In this document: positions 37,549 to 46,601 of the stretch, one piece after another | Layout: each line of letters starts with the position of its first letter | How positions within the stretch are numbered: the stretch's first letter is position 1 | DNA from: Bordetella genomosp. 4 | Lineage (GTDB): Bacteria > Pseudomonadota > Gammaproteobacteria > Burkholderiales > Burkholderiaceae_B | Direction: 5' to 3' | Length of the DNA stretch: 64,000 nt | Assembly: GCF_002261185.1 (NCBI RefSeq) | Contig: NZ_NEVQ01000022.1 | Coordinates: 62,001-126,000, forward strand | Translations under genes and position numbers: made by a program | The notes under the pieces: model-generated | The model's input: the letters and a program-made list of their open reading frames with translations, nothing else | Told to the model about the DNA's origin: nothing | Databases searched by the model: none

Positions 37549-38596
37549 GCACAATCTCCATCGACGCGGTTTTATCAAACAGGCGGCGGGCCTGGCCATC
37601 GCGCCGGCCCTGCCTCTGATTCCTGGCATGGCACACGCCGCCTCCTCCAACGTCGTAGTAGGGACCTGGGGCGGCGATTATCAAAACCTGCTGCAACAGT
37701 TCATCAGTCCCATCGTCAAAGCCCAAGGCGTGGATGTGGTCTTCGATACCGGCAACGCCACCGCGCGCAATACGAAGCTTAAAGCCGAGCGCAACTCGCG
37801 TCGCGGCTCCATGGATATTGCGCTGCTGGGCGACCTGGACATGTACGACGCCAGCACGGCTGGCGTACTCGAACCCGTGACCGCGGACAAGATCCCCAAT
37901 CTCGCCAACGCGATCGACACGTTCAAGACGCCTTATTCCATTCCCCATATTTTCAGCGCGATGGTGCTGGTCTATAACAAAGACCTCGTCAAGACACCGC
38001 CCCGCTCATTCAAAGACGCGTTGGACCCTCAATACAAAGGCAGAGTGGGTTTCTCCGACATTCTGTTTAATTTCAATACGCTCTTTGTCGGCCTGGCCGA
38101 AGGCGGCGACGGCTCCAGCTTCGAACCTGGCTACGCGTTCCTGAAAAAACTCAAAGCCAACTCGCCCAAAGTCTTCCCGTCCAACGAAGCGGTCGCCGCC
38201 GCCTTCAAATCCGGAGAAATCTGGATCGCCTGCATGTGGAAAGCCCGCGCGCTGCAATGGAAAGAAGCCGGCTTGCCGCTGGACTTCGTCATCCCCGAAG
38301 AAGGCGCCATCCCCGTGACATTCGAAGCCGCCGTTCCCAAAAACAGCCGCAACAAAGACGCGGCCTGGAAATACATGAACGCGCTGCTCGATCCCGCCGG
38401 CCAGGTGCATTTTGCCGACACCATGGGATACGCGCCTACGGTCAAAAACGCCTCGCTGCCGCCCGAGCTCCAGGCGTCCGTGGGCTTTACCAAAGAAGAA
38501 CTCGCCCGCATTCATCCTTACGATCTGAAAGCCCTGGCCAGTCATCGCGCCGCCAGCCTGGATTTCTGGAACAAGGAATTCAAAGCCGGGCTGTAA
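37541..38596 (+). CDS. Polyamine-type ABC importer periplasmic binding protein (Tat-like signal)
   Basis: The 351-aa protein resembles PotD/Fe3+-type extracellular binding proteins. It begins with an RRGF twin-arginine-like signal ending near GMAHAASS, then VVVGTWGGDYQNLL, LVYNKDLV and ACMWKARALQW. It should feed the importer encoded at the front of the operon. The ATG overlaps the CobW gene by 8 bp, so the GTPase gene is embedded between importer genes rather than placed by chance. Confidence 0.86.
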   Translation: MHKHNLHRRGFIKQAAGLAIAPALPLIPGMAHAASSNVVVGTWGGDYQNLLQQFISPIVKAQGVDVVFDTGNATARNTKLKAERNSRRGSMDIALLGDLDMYDASTAGVLEPVTADKIPNLANAIDTFKTPYSIPHIFSAMVLVYNKDLVKTPPRSFKDALDPQYKGRVGFSDILFNFNTLFVGLAEGGDGSSFEPGYAFLKKLKANSPKVFPSNEAVAAAFKSGEIWIACMWKARALQWKEAGLPLDFVIPEEGAIPVTFEAAVPKNSRNKDAAWKYMNALLDPAGQVHFADTMGYAPTVKNASLPPELQASVGFTKEELARIHPYDLKALASHRAASLDFWNKEFKAGL

Positions 38597-38634
38597 AGCT
38601 TATCCGTCTGTCGATTTCATCTAAGGAAGCCGCC

Positions 38635-40275
38635 ATGGGACGCATCCCTGCACGCAAGATACCCGCCCCTAAAGCCATGATTGTGGCGCCTCAGCCCGAA
38701 GCTGTCTCGGCTGGAGCGGAGATTCTGCGGGCAGGAGGTTCCGCCCTGGATGCAGTGATTGCGTGCGCCATGGTGCAAGGTGTTGTCGATCCATTGATGT
38801 GCGGTATCGGCGGATTCGGCATGCTGCACATCTATGATCCGGCCACCGGCACGCGGAAAGTCTACGAAGGCTTTGGCGGCTGCCCCATCGAGAGCCGTGC
38901 CGACATGTGGCAGGACATTGTCCTGGGTGAAACGACCGATGGATTTGGTTTCATCGTAAAAGACTTCGTGAACGAAGCAGGTGTGCAATCGGTCACCGCC
39001 CCTGGCATCCTCAAGGCCCTGTCCGCGGCGCATACGGAATTCGGCAGCATGGCCTGGGGCGACCTTTTTGGAGCCGCTATCGACTGCGCCCGCGATGGAT
39101 GGATCGTACGGCCCCATGTGTACACCGTATTTACGCAAAACGAACGCAAGTACGGCCGCATGAATTACGGCGAGAAACTCGCCCTCACGCCTGACGGACG
39201 CCGCATTTATCTGGAGCCGGACGGTTCATACAAAAAACTAGGCTCCTATATCCGCAATCCGGATTTGGCTGCCACGTTGCAAACCCTCGCACAAGAAGGC
39301 GCCGAAAGTTTCTACACCGGCCCGCTGGCAGCGCACATCATCGACGACGTGCGCAACAACAACGGCCTGCTCTCGGTGGCGGACTTGGCGCAGTTTCGTC
39401 TGCGCACAACGGATCCGCTATCGGTAAACTATCGCGGCTGGCGCGTAGATATGCCCGCGCCTCCCGGCGGCGGCGTACTGGTGGGGCAGATACTGCGCAT
39501 GGCCGAGCAATTCGACTTGCCTGCCCTGGGTCACAACTCGCCGCAATACATCAGCGTCCTCGCTGAAGCGATGAAAATCGCCCTGCGCGACAAAGAACAA
39601 TTCATCGGCGATCCCGACCACTGCGACAATCCCATTGACCGCCTGCTGTCCGATGCCTATTGCCACGAACAGGCCGCACGCATCCGTTCGGGTGAAAAAG
39701 CCAACGTCGTCCGCCGCACGCCGGGGGAATCCAAACACACCACGCACGTCAGCGCCATCGATGCCAATGGCATGATCGTGTCGTTGACGCACACGCTGGG
39801 CAATCCGTCCGGATTCATCGTCAAAGACACGGGCTTCATGATGAACGGCGCCATGAGCACCTTTGATCCCACGCCTGGCACGCCGAACTCCATAGGCCCG
39901 GGCAGACGCCGCTATTCTTCCATGTGCCCCAGCATCATCTACGACGGTGAACAACCTGTGTTCACGCTCGGCGCACCCGGTGCATCCTGGATCGGCCCTG
40001 CGGTTGCACAGGTCATCCTCAACGTACTCGAATGGGGCATGGGCGTTCAAGAAGCCATCATCGCCCCACGTATCGTTGCCACCAGCAATGCCATTGACAT
40101 TTCCAACCGCATTCCTGTCCACGTACAAAAAGCGGTGGAACAACTCGGCTACGAGGTCCGCCGCAGCTATCTGAGCTACGCCTTTGCAGGCGTACATGGG
40201 ATTACGCAGTTTGATGGCAAGCTCGAGGGCGGTGCGGATCCGCAGCGGGACGGGTACGCGGAGGGAGTAGCGTAG
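38635..40275 (+). CDS. Gamma-glutamyltransferase-family Ntn hydrolase, cytoplasmic
   Basis: The 546-aa protein has the GGT fold: GGSALDAVIACAMVQGVVDP, GIGGFGMLHIYD, then the autocatalytic ESKHTTHVSAID, which places the mature nucleophile at T369. MCPSIIYDGEQPVFTLGAPG lies near the end. No signal peptide is present, unlike the periplasmic GGT of E. coli, so it should work in the cytoplasm. Members act on gamma-glutamyl amides, cephalosporin side chains and similar compounds. The open frame runs far upstream inside the binding-protein gene, but ATG 38635 with AAGGAAGCCGCC before it is the real start. It is last in the importer operon. Confidence 0.84.
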   Translation: MGRIPARKIPAPKAMIVAPQPEAVSAGAEILRAGGSALDAVIACAMVQGVVDPLMCGIGGFGMLHIYDPATGTRKVYEGFGGCPIESRADMWQDIVLGETTDGFGFIVKDFVNEAGVQSVTAPGILKALSAAHTEFGSMAWGDLFGAAIDCARDGWIVRPHVYTVFTQNERKYGRMNYGEKLALTPDGRRIYLEPDGSYKKLGSYIRNPDLAATLQTLAQEGAESFYTGPLAAHIIDDVRNNNGLLSVADLAQFRLRTTDPLSVNYRGWRVDMPAPPGGGVLVGQILRMAEQFDLPALGHNSPQYISVLAEAMKIALRDKEQFIGDPDHCDNPIDRLLSDAYCHEQAARIRSGEKANVVRRTPGESKHTTHVSAIDANGMIVSLTHTLGNPSGFIVKDTGFMMNGAMSTFDPTPGTPNSIGPGRRRYSSMCPSIIYDGEQPVFTLGAPGASWIGPAVAQVILNVLEWGMGVQEAIIAPRIVATSNAIDISNRIPVHVQKAVEQLGYEVRRSYLSYAFAGVHGITQFDGKLEGGADPQRDGYAEGVA

Positions 40276-40295
40276 TGTTTCCCCCGCGCGCGAGT

Positions 40296-41354
40296 TCAGT
40301 ACCGTGACAGGCGATTCCGTTGCGGCGAGCCTAAGGTCGGGCATAGCTCTTTGTAATTCTCCTTGATGTAGCTGACGGCTAGTCTGCGCAGATTTGTTCT
40401 GTGGTTATAAAGGATGTACAGCCTGATATCAGCGCCCACAGCGGGGCCGAGATGTTTGGCGATGATGTCTTTTCCGAGCAACTCCTGCTCTGTCGCAGCG
40501 GACTCGTCAGAAGAGGCCCTAGTACGCCGTAGATAAATCGCCTCACGGGCTTCGGCCATACGCGTGTTTAGAGGCGATCCTTCGTAGTCTCGTACAGCGG
40601 TAACGGTCTCAACTGGGACAGATTCCAACAGCGACGACGAGATACGTTCGCGTTTTTCGTCACCGATAAACCATTGCGCCATCGCGATCCATTTTTCGTC
40701 AATAGGCGCTGACATCGTTGTTGGCAACGCGTGAAAACTTTCTTCGGTATTTTTATCAATCGCACCAATGGCGCGGGCCACAATGTCGGTATGCCCTGTG
40801 TTGTCGAGATTCTTTTTGAATTCCACCAGCATTGCCAACTTTTGATAAACCGAATCCCCAGACCTGGGATAGCCCAGTCGTTCCGAGAACAACCAGTCCA
40901 CCGTGGACCGTATGTCTGCAATCGTTCTCGAATACTGCAAATCAGGATGCGTCAGCAAATCCATACTTTGCTGATACTCCGCGTCAGAAAGATGCTCCAA
41001 CGCATGCAAGAGCGGCCCATTCGTAAAAACATAAAAAGCCGAGTTATCGGCAAGCCATTGCCGGCCGACTGTTTCGACGTATTTATAGTACTGAGGAGAG
41101 AACAGCCGCTCTGCCACCGAGGGGCTGTCGATAGGACATCCATGATGATCCAGCGCTGCGCGTAGTTCATCTTCCACCATTCCCACCAGAATTTCCGATC
41201 TATCACGCATCGCTTGGCCGAATGGACTGCTGTTATTGATGGCCAGCCAAGTTTCCCGCTGTTTCACCGTGGGTTCCGGATCGTTTCGGCAGGCGGTAAG
41301 AGCAACGCTAGACAGCAAGCCCGCGACACACAAAATCAATAGTCTCTTCATCAT
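40296..41354 (-). CDS. Lipoprotein of unknown function
   Basis: The 352-aa protein begins MMKRLLILCVAGLLSSVALTACRND, summarised as a short signal with lipobox LTAC near residue 22, so it should be a lipid-anchored envelope protein. The rest is helical and charged, with no family I recognise. Its base composition is lower in GC than the flanking operons, and it stands alone facing the GGT gene, 20 bp from its end. It opens a variable patch that continues to about 44.6 kb. Confidence 0.62.
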   Translation of the reverse strand: MMKRLLILCVAGLLSSVALTACRNDPEPTVKQRETWLAINNSSPFGQAMRDRSEILVGMVEDELRAALDHHGCPIDSPSVAERLFSPQYYKYVETVGRQWLADNSAFYVFTNGPLLHALEHLSDAEYQQSMDLLTHPDLQYSRTIADIRSTVDWLFSERLGYPRSGDSVYQKLAMLVEFKKNLDNTGHTDIVARAIGAIDKNTEESFHALPTTMSAPIDEKWIAMAQWFIGDEKRERISSSLLESVPVETVTAVRDYEGSPLNTRMAEAREAIYLRRTRASSDESAATEQELLGKDIIAKHLGPAVGADIRLYILYNHRTNLRRLAVSYIKENYKELCPTLGSPQRNRLSRY

Positions 41355-41948
41355 GTTTTGTCTTGTTATTTGACGTGCAAGGTCGAGTGCCCTTTAACGC
41401 TGGACACGTTGCTATGCAGTGATTGTTTTTGAACCCGATCCTGTAGACGTTCGTGCGCTGATGTGTTTTCCAGAAACGCAAAAAATTCCGTAACACGATT
41501 TCTCAGTAATCGGTTTCGCCCGGATCTCTCTGGATTGAGCGAAAGCCGAGGCTAGCAAACGCTCTTATTGTTTTGTAGAGGACAAGTCCCGCTGGGCAGT
41601 GTGTTTATTGGCAGCAAACGCCTGGATTTAGCTGGTTGAGCGGCAAGTGATGCCGTTCTCATGCAGATATTCAGAAAACTAAAACAGGACCAATCCCAAT
41701 ATTCGCCGATGCCGCAACGGGCATCTGCGGGACGTACCGCGACGATCTGGCTTTCTGTAGGTCTGCTTTTTTCCAAGAGGTCTTCATATCGCGGACCCTC
41801 GAAATTCTACCCGCTATCGTCTATTCAAAAGGACGGCTTACGGCCTGACGTGACACCTGCGGACGAGAAACAGGAACACGCTTAATGTCAGTGTTACTCA
41901 TCCATCGGTGAAATCATCAATCAGCAACATTATTTTTTGAAAACGCTT
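41355..41948. other. 594-bp spacer holding repeat copy A
   Basis: I find no convincing gene. A 74-codon frame at 41661-41885 lacks a Shine-Dalgarno and coding bias and overlaps the repeated non-coding sequence. From about 41532 to 41710 the sequence is a diverged copy of 44389-44567. The rest is low-GC and probably carries the promoters of the divergent lipoprotein and effector-like genes. Confidence 0.6.
41532..41710 (+). repeat. Diverged direct repeat, copy A
   Basis: This stretch aligns with 44389-44567 in the same orientation at roughly two-thirds identity by eye. Two exact blocks fix the alignment: TTATTGTTTTGTAG at 41565-41578 and 44422-44435, and AAAACAGGAC at 41681-41690 and 44539-44548, spaced 116 and 117 bases apart. 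Further matches include GAGCGA, GGCTA and a GGCaaa-GCTGGnTGA segment. The copies bracket the effector-like gene and the toxin/immunity pair. Confidence 0.65.
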
Positions 41949-43304
41949 ATGGAATACATACACCCTCTGCCGGCTGGCGCGTCCCGTCCATGGCCTGCAA
42001 TGACCACACCCACTACGCCAGAAACGAGCGCAAAAACGATCAAGACCGACACGGAGGAAAGCGATCTTCACAGTAAGGCCGATAGCGCTGGTCAAGCCGT
42101 GCCGCGTCAACCCGGCACACTCGTGTCGGATCGGCTTGCCAGAATCTTCATGCGTAGCAAAAGCATGGAGGTGGGGTCAGAGATTCGCAGTCTGGTCAGT
42201 GACTGCGAGACTCACTGGTTTTCCAGGACGCTTATTGCGCACAACGCCGTCGTACCTAAGCTGGCAGAGTCGGTATTGATGACTGTACAAGGAGATATGA
42301 CAAAGGCTTTTGCGTTCGCTGCTGCAATGGGCGATTCGTGCATTGCCTCTGTGTTCTTTGAAGCAGGGGCAGATACGGTTCAGGTTGCTAAGAGCTTCAT
42401 TGATAGAGGTCAATGGCATGCCGTGAAGCTGATCATCAAGGATAGATTATTTCGCTTCTCGGACGGAAACGGAGGTATCTCCGATGTTATGGCGTACGCG
42501 CTGGAATCGCACAACGTTCCAAGCATGGACTGGCTGAAATGGTTATGCGACGATGTGCCAAGTGCAGGCGAGCTTGTTGCCGCGCACTTCGGGCAAAGGC
42601 GTAATCTGGCCGGATTGATGGAAATGGCCAGATCGCAGAGCATCAGCCCCGGCCCGTTGATGGAAGCCGTTGTCAACATGCCGGGCCTCAGCCGCGAAGA
42701 ACGTATCAGCGCGATTCGGAAAATCGTTGATTGGGAGGAAGTACCTGACTATGGTACGCGTACCTCGGAGAACGCACTCCATGACCAGTTGGCGCAGAGC
42801 AATCTAAAGGCGGCGGAACTGATGATTGCAGGTGGCGTGAGCTGGAACCACGCTTTGTTTTTTTCTTCTTTTCATAATGATGTATCGACAATAAAAAACC
42901 TGTTCAAATGCGACGGCATCCAACAGGACGATGTCATGAATGCCTTGCTATCCCGGCCTTCTCCCCTGGGCCAGGGTGCTATTGCTTATTCGATGATCCA
43001 ACACTATGCCCTAGACAAACATCTATCCCCGTCGTTGAAAATCCGTGGGCTGAAAGAACTATTAAACGCTCGCCCGGGGATCAAAGAGCTCTTTAGGGAC
43101 ATTGCCGAAATAATGCTGCGAAACGAGATACGAGCGGGCAATACCCATGTCGTCGCTATTTTGATGACAGCCGGGGTCAAGATAGATGACATCGACGACT
43201 TGGATTGGTTAGCCGATCCTATGCGCACTACGGGCGCTCAACAACAGGTTGACGCTCACAGCAACCCCAGCAATACGGTTAAACCGAGCAAGCAGTTTGT
43301 TTAA
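41949..43304 (+). CDS. Effector-like protein with disordered N-terminus and degenerate ankyrin-like repeats
   Basis: I do not recognise the family. The 451-aa product has a Ser/Thr/Pro/Lys-rich, probably disordered first 60-70 residues without a classical signal peptide. Helical units follow that look like worn ankyrin repeats: AFAAAMGDSCIASVFFEAGA, then LHDQLAQSNLKAAELMIAGG and RAGNTHVVAILMTAGVKIDD. Such a layout is common in type III or other secreted effectors, but no secretion genes are in the window. ATG 41949 has a weak ribosome site; ATG 42000 (MTTPTTPETS) is an alternative. The gene is lower in GC than neighbours and is likely acquired. Confidence 0.55.
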   Translation: MEYIHPLPAGASRPWPAMTTPTTPETSAKTIKTDTEESDLHSKADSAGQAVPRQPGTLVSDRLARIFMRSKSMEVGSEIRSLVSDCETHWFSRTLIAHNAVVPKLAESVLMTVQGDMTKAFAFAAAMGDSCIASVFFEAGADTVQVAKSFIDRGQWHAVKLIIKDRLFRFSDGNGGISDVMAYALESHNVPSMDWLKWLCDDVPSAGELVAAHFGQRRNLAGLMEMARSQSISPGPLMEAVVNMPGLSREERISAIRKIVDWEEVPDYGTRTSENALHDQLAQSNLKAAELMIAGGVSWNHALFFSSFHNDVSTIKNLFKCDGIQQDDVMNALLSRPSPLGQGAIAYSMIQHYALDKHLSPSLKIRGLKELLNARPGIKELFRDIAEIMLRNEIRAGNTHVVAILMTAGVKIDDIDDLDWLADPMRTTGAQQQVDAHSNPSNTVKPSKQFV

Positions 43305-43390
43305 CCAAACCGTACGTTTATCACCGTACAGTACGTCGCACGGTGCGGGGAGACGAGTATCGACGGATAGCTGATCTTTAAGCTGTCTGA

Positions 43391-43422
43391 GTGGCGTCGC
43401 TAGGGGCGACTAGCGACGTCAC
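43391..43422 (+). terminator. Hairpin after the effector-like gene
   Basis: GTGGCGTCGCTAG (43391-43403) and CTAGCGACGTCAC (43410-43422) make a 13-bp stem with a 6-base loop. The single imperfect pair is G-U on plus-strand RNA but A-C on the minus strand, so it is read as a 3'-end structure of the plus-strand gene ending at 43304. There is no T-tract. Confidence 0.5.
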
Positions 43423-43486
43423 CACCTGCCAAATTGAACGCTATGCAGCGCGATAGTATCCACACATATAGAGCTTCCAGTGCCAT

Positions 43487-43960
43487 TCACGAAGTTCTGT
43501 TATAACGAAAAACATCGTTAGTAAAATATCTGGTATCCAAATCTACCGCCGGCTCTAACCCGCCATAAAAGACGGGAATTCGAAATTGCTCTGCCAGACT
43601 ACTAACATAACGCTGCATAGCCAACATCACAGCTTCAATATCAGAATAGCCTGAGTCTTCGAAAGACAGCTCGACGTCTATCCCACCGTTATATTTAATG
43701 ACTCGCAAAAAAACGTCTTTAAGACATTTGTCGCCAAAAATCTCCAAATAACAGATTCGGCCCATTATGCAAATAGTGTCTTGGCAGTCGATAACGGCAT
43801 CTATCAACTCATTGGTTATTTCAGTCCCAGCTAAAGCCCCGAGCGGCTCAGATACTGTTAGGTCGACAAACGTCCCGGCCTTTGCTTCCAAGCTTTTCAG
43901 CAAAGGAAGCAAACTCCTCCGGGGGACTTCTTCTAAAACGATTTCGTATACTTCAGCCAT
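43487..43960 (-). CDS. Putative immunity protein paired with toxin tail
   Basis: The 157-aa acidic protein has no signal peptide and no family I can name. It starts MAEVYEIVLEEVPRRSLL six bases after the toxin-tail frame ends, on the same strand, which is the usual place for the immunity gene of a polymorphic or contact-dependent toxin. Small size, acidic character and low GC agree with that. The role is inferred from position only. Confidence 0.55.
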   Translation of the reverse strand: MAEVYEIVLEEVPRRSLLPLLKSLEAKAGTFVDLTVSEPLGALAGTEITNELIDAVIDCQDTICIMGRICYLEIFGDKCLKDVFLRVIKYNGGIDVELSFEDSGYSDIEAVMLAMQRYVSSLAEQFRIPVFYGGLEPAVDLDTRYFTNDVFRYNRTS

Positions 43961-43966
43961 AAATGC

Positions 43967-44230
43967 TTAATCGACAAAACCCTTGAACGTGCCGTCCATA
44001 TTTAGACGTACACCTCGACCGTCAGGTAATCGCTTTTCCAAAAAAGAGATTCCCTTGTCTGTCGCGACTTGCTTGAATTGCCCAGGAGATCGGACGATGT
44101 CATGCAAGTGTTTCATCGCTTGATCGTTCCAAGTACTCGCTGCCCCTGTAGTTTTACCCCATATATGAGGATTTCTACCAGCATGCTTGGAATAAGAAAC
44201 GAACGCATCATCTACACATTTGCGACGCAC
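43967..44230 (-). pseudogene. Orphan C-terminal toxin fragment of a polymorphic/contact-dependent toxin
   Basis: The 87-codon frame carries a segment I recognise as a common C-terminus of filamentous-haemagglutinin/CdiA-type toxins: RNPHIWGKTTGAASTWNDQA, then SFLEKRLPDGRGVRLN and a final DGTFKGFVD. Only the tail is present. The frame stays open upstream for about 18 more codons of unrelated sequence and then meets a stop, with no secretion or repeat domains. It looks like a displaced toxin-tail module kept with its immunity gene, as seen in orphan cdiA-CT/cdiI modules. GTG 44230 may or may not be used; whether it is expressed is unknown. Confidence 0.6.
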
Positions 44231-44602
44231 ACGACACCGCCACCGGCAACGCGATGCGATGAACGTGACAACTAAGAGAAGGAATCAATAACTGAGCCGA
44301 TAGGGCTCAGTCAGGGCCAGACGCCCAGCATCGAGGCATGTCGCTGCACAGTTTCCAACGGTCTAAACAGGCACCCACGCATCGCCCTCGGCTGAGCGAG
44401 CTGCAAGGCTAATGAACGTTTTTATTGTTTTGTAGTGGGGTAGCGACCGGATTGCGCTACCCCTTCAGCGGCAAAGACGTTGATATCGCTGGCTGAATCG
44501 CAGATCACTCGCTTTACGCAAGACAATCCGGAAAATTAAAAACAGGACTATTCTTATATGCCTGTCCGAACGCTGCGCTCGCGTATCAGGATGGCAGAAC
44601 GA
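44231..44602. other. 372-bp spacer holding repeat copy B
   Basis: No gene is supported. The right half (about 44389-44567) is repeat copy B. A short stretch upstream of the toxin tail (to about 44285) continues its open frame without recognisable sequence. The spacer separates the toxin fragment from the end of the transporter operon. Confidence 0.6.
44389..44567 (+). repeat. Diverged direct repeat, copy B, with a hairpin
   Basis: This is the partner of 41532-41710. Unlike copy A it contains a clean 9-bp stem, GGGGTAGCG (44437-44445) and CGCTACCCC (44455-44463), with a 9-base loop directly after the shared TTATTGTTTTGTAG block. The two copies lie about 2.86 kb apart in direct orientation, so recombination between them could delete the effector-like gene and the toxin/immunity pair. 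Confidence 0.65.
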
Positions 44603-46090
44603 TCACGCATTCGCCCGCAACTTGCGCAACAGCGCCGGCAAGAACAGCACCGCCAGCGCCAACACGATGAAGGTGGCCGACAACGGCGACGACACCAGCA
44701 CCAGCGGATTGCCTTCGCCAATCGACAAGGCGCGCCGTAATTGCGTCTCTGCCAGCGGCCCCAAAATCAATCCGATCAACACCGGCGCAATGGGAAAGTC
44801 ATACACGCGCATCACATAACCTGCCAAACCGATGACAAACATCAGCAGCAGATCCATCCACGACGTACCGACGCCCCAGATCCCGACCATGGCAAAAACC
44901 AGGATGCCCGCATACAGATACGGACGAGGAACCAACAGCAATCGCACCCACAGGCCCACCAGCGGCAGATTCAACACCAGCAGCATCAGGTTGCCTACAT
45001 ATAGCGACGCAATCAGCCCCCATACCAGGTCGGCGCTGTTGACGAACAAGAAGGGTCCAGGCTGCAGGCCATAGCTTTGAAATGCGGCCAGCAACACGGC
45101 AGCAGTGGCCGATGTAGGCAAGCCCAAGGTCAACAACGGCACAAGAATGCCTGCCGCCGCGGCGTTGTTCGCCGCCTCTGGCCCTGCGACCCCCTCGATC
45201 GCGCCTTTGCCGAATTCCTCTTTATGTGGGCTCAATCGGCGCTCTATCGTGTACGACAAGAACGTCGGCACCTCGGATCCCCCAGCCGGCAATGCCCCGA
45301 TCGGAAAACCCAACGCAGTTCCGCGCAGCCACGGTTTCCAGGACCGTCGCCAATCCTGCCGCGTCATCCAGCGCCCCCCCGACAGCGGATTCACCGCAGG
45401 CGGCGCGTTGCGATAGCGGCTGGCCACATAGAGAATTTCCCCGACGGCAAACAATGACACCAGCACTACCGTGATGTCGATGCCGTCCAACAAATCCGGA
45501 GAACCGAACGCGAGACGCGCCTGCCCGGAAGGGCCGTCAATACCCACCACACCCATCGCCAGGCCCAAGAACAATGCAATAAAGCCGCGCACCCGCGATG
45601 TCCCCAACACCACCGATACCGACGTAAAGGCCAACAGCATCAAGGCAAAATAATCTGCCGGCCCGAACACGAACGCCAGCTCCGCGATTGCCGGCGCCAG
45701 AAACGTCAAACCCAAGGTCGCCAATGTCCCCGCCACAAAGGACCCGATCGCCGCCGTCGCCAGCGCTGCTGCGCCGCGCCCGGCACGCGCCATCTTGTTG
45801 CCCTCGAGCGCCGTCATCATCGAGCCGCTTTCGCCGGGGGTATTCAACAATATCGAGGTCGTGGATCCGCCATACATCGCACCGTACAGCACGCCGGCAA
45901 ACATGATGAATGCTGCCGTCGGCGCCAGTTTGACCGTCACGGGCAACAGCAGGGCAATCGTCAGGGCCGGCCCGATTCCCGGCAACACCCCAATGGCAGT
46001 GCCGAGTAATGACCCGACAAAGGCCCACATCAAATGCGCGGGCTGCAACGCGACGGCAAAACCCGCCATCAAGGAATCAAAGGCATTCAT
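44603..46090 (-). CDS. tctA: Tripartite tricarboxylate transporter large membrane subunit
   Basis: The 495-aa TctA-family protein has about ten to twelve hydrophobic segments and the family blocks [39 protein letters not shown] and [20 protein letters not shown]. It forms the transport channel with TctB and takes substrate from the TctC-type binding protein. ATG 46090 ([10 protein letters not shown]) is the family start. It follows tctB with one base between them. Confidence 0.92.
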   Translation of the reverse strand: MNAFDSLMAGFAVALQPAHLMWAFVGSLLGTAIGVLPGIGPALTIALLLPVTVKLAPTAAFIMFAGVLYGAMYGGSTTSILLNTPGESGSMMTALEGNKMARAGRGAAALATAAIGSFVAGTLATLGLTFLAPAIAELAFVFGPADYFALMLLAFTSVSVVLGTSRVRGFIALFLGLAMGVVGIDGPSGQARLAFGSPDLLDGIDITVVLVSLFAVGEILYVASRYRNAPPAVNPLSGGRWMTRQDWRRSWKPWLRGTALGFPIGALPAGGSEVPTFLSYTIERRLSPHKEEFGKGAIEGVAGPEAANNAAAAGILVPLLTLGLPTSATAAVLLAAFQSYGLQPGPFLFVNSADLVWGLIASLYVGNLMLLVLNLPLVGLWVRLLLVPRPYLYAGILVFAMVGIWGVGTSWMDLLLMFVIGLAGYVMRVYDFPIAPVLIGLILGPLAETQLRRALSIGEGNPLVLVSSPLSATFIVLALAVLFLPALLRKLRANA

Positions 46091-46091
46091 C

Positions 46092-46577
46092 TCACCACCC
46101 CGCCAGCGGCAATGCGCCACCCAATGTCACACCCAGCCAGGAAAATCCCGCCCAGCAAATCCCGCCCAGCACCAGACCGATCACACTGTCGAGCACCAGC
46201 CTGCGCGATCCAAACGCATGCGTGACCAAGACAAACGCCAACATGGCGGTCAGAGGGAAGCCAAGCGATTGCATCGTCAGTAAAGGAATGCCGGCCCCTG
46301 CTGCGGCAAAGGCAAAAGCCTTGCGCGACGGCGCGGCGCCGGCCTCGGCGCTCTCGGCCTCCTGGGGATCAAACGAGTCGCCGCGCGCGATCTGCGCCAT
46401 CAACGCCAATCCGAGCAGAATCAGGATCAGCCCGACCAGCATGACAAATGCCCCTGGCCCGACTCCGCCGTAGCCCGCCGCATCCGGCAACCCATACCCT
46501 TGCTGCAGCCAGATCGCTCCGATAATAATCACGGCCAAGGCCAACCACCACGGACGGCGTTGCGGCGTCGCGGACAT
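46092..46577 (-). CDS. tctB: Tripartite tricarboxylate transporter small membrane subunit
   Basis: The 161-aa protein has four hydrophobic segments (for example [20 protein letters not shown] and [16 protein letters not shown]) with an Ala/Glu-rich cytoplasmic loop between the second and third, as in TctB. It lies between the TctC-type and TctA genes in the standard C-B-A order. Confidence 0.88.
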   Translation of the reverse strand: MSATPQRRPWWLALAVIIIGAIWLQQGYGLPDAAGYGGVGPGAFVMLVGLILILLGLALMAQIARGDSFDPQEAESAEAGAAPSRKAFAFAAAGAGIPLLTMQSLGFPLTAMLAFVLVTHAFGSRRLVLDSVIGLVLGGICWAGFSWLGVTLGGALPLAGW

Positions 46578-46601
46578 GACGTTCTCCTGTGCGGAAATGG
46601 C

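Noticed and set aside
38236-38634. Extension of the GGT-family gene upstream into the binding-protein gene
   Set aside because: The upstream part is Arg/Ser-rich out-of-frame sequence of the binding-protein gene; GGT homology begins just after ATG 38635.
41661-41885. 74-codon open frame as a small gene
   Set aside because: No ribosome-binding site, no recognisable domain, and it overlaps repeat copy A whose partner copy does not keep the frame.
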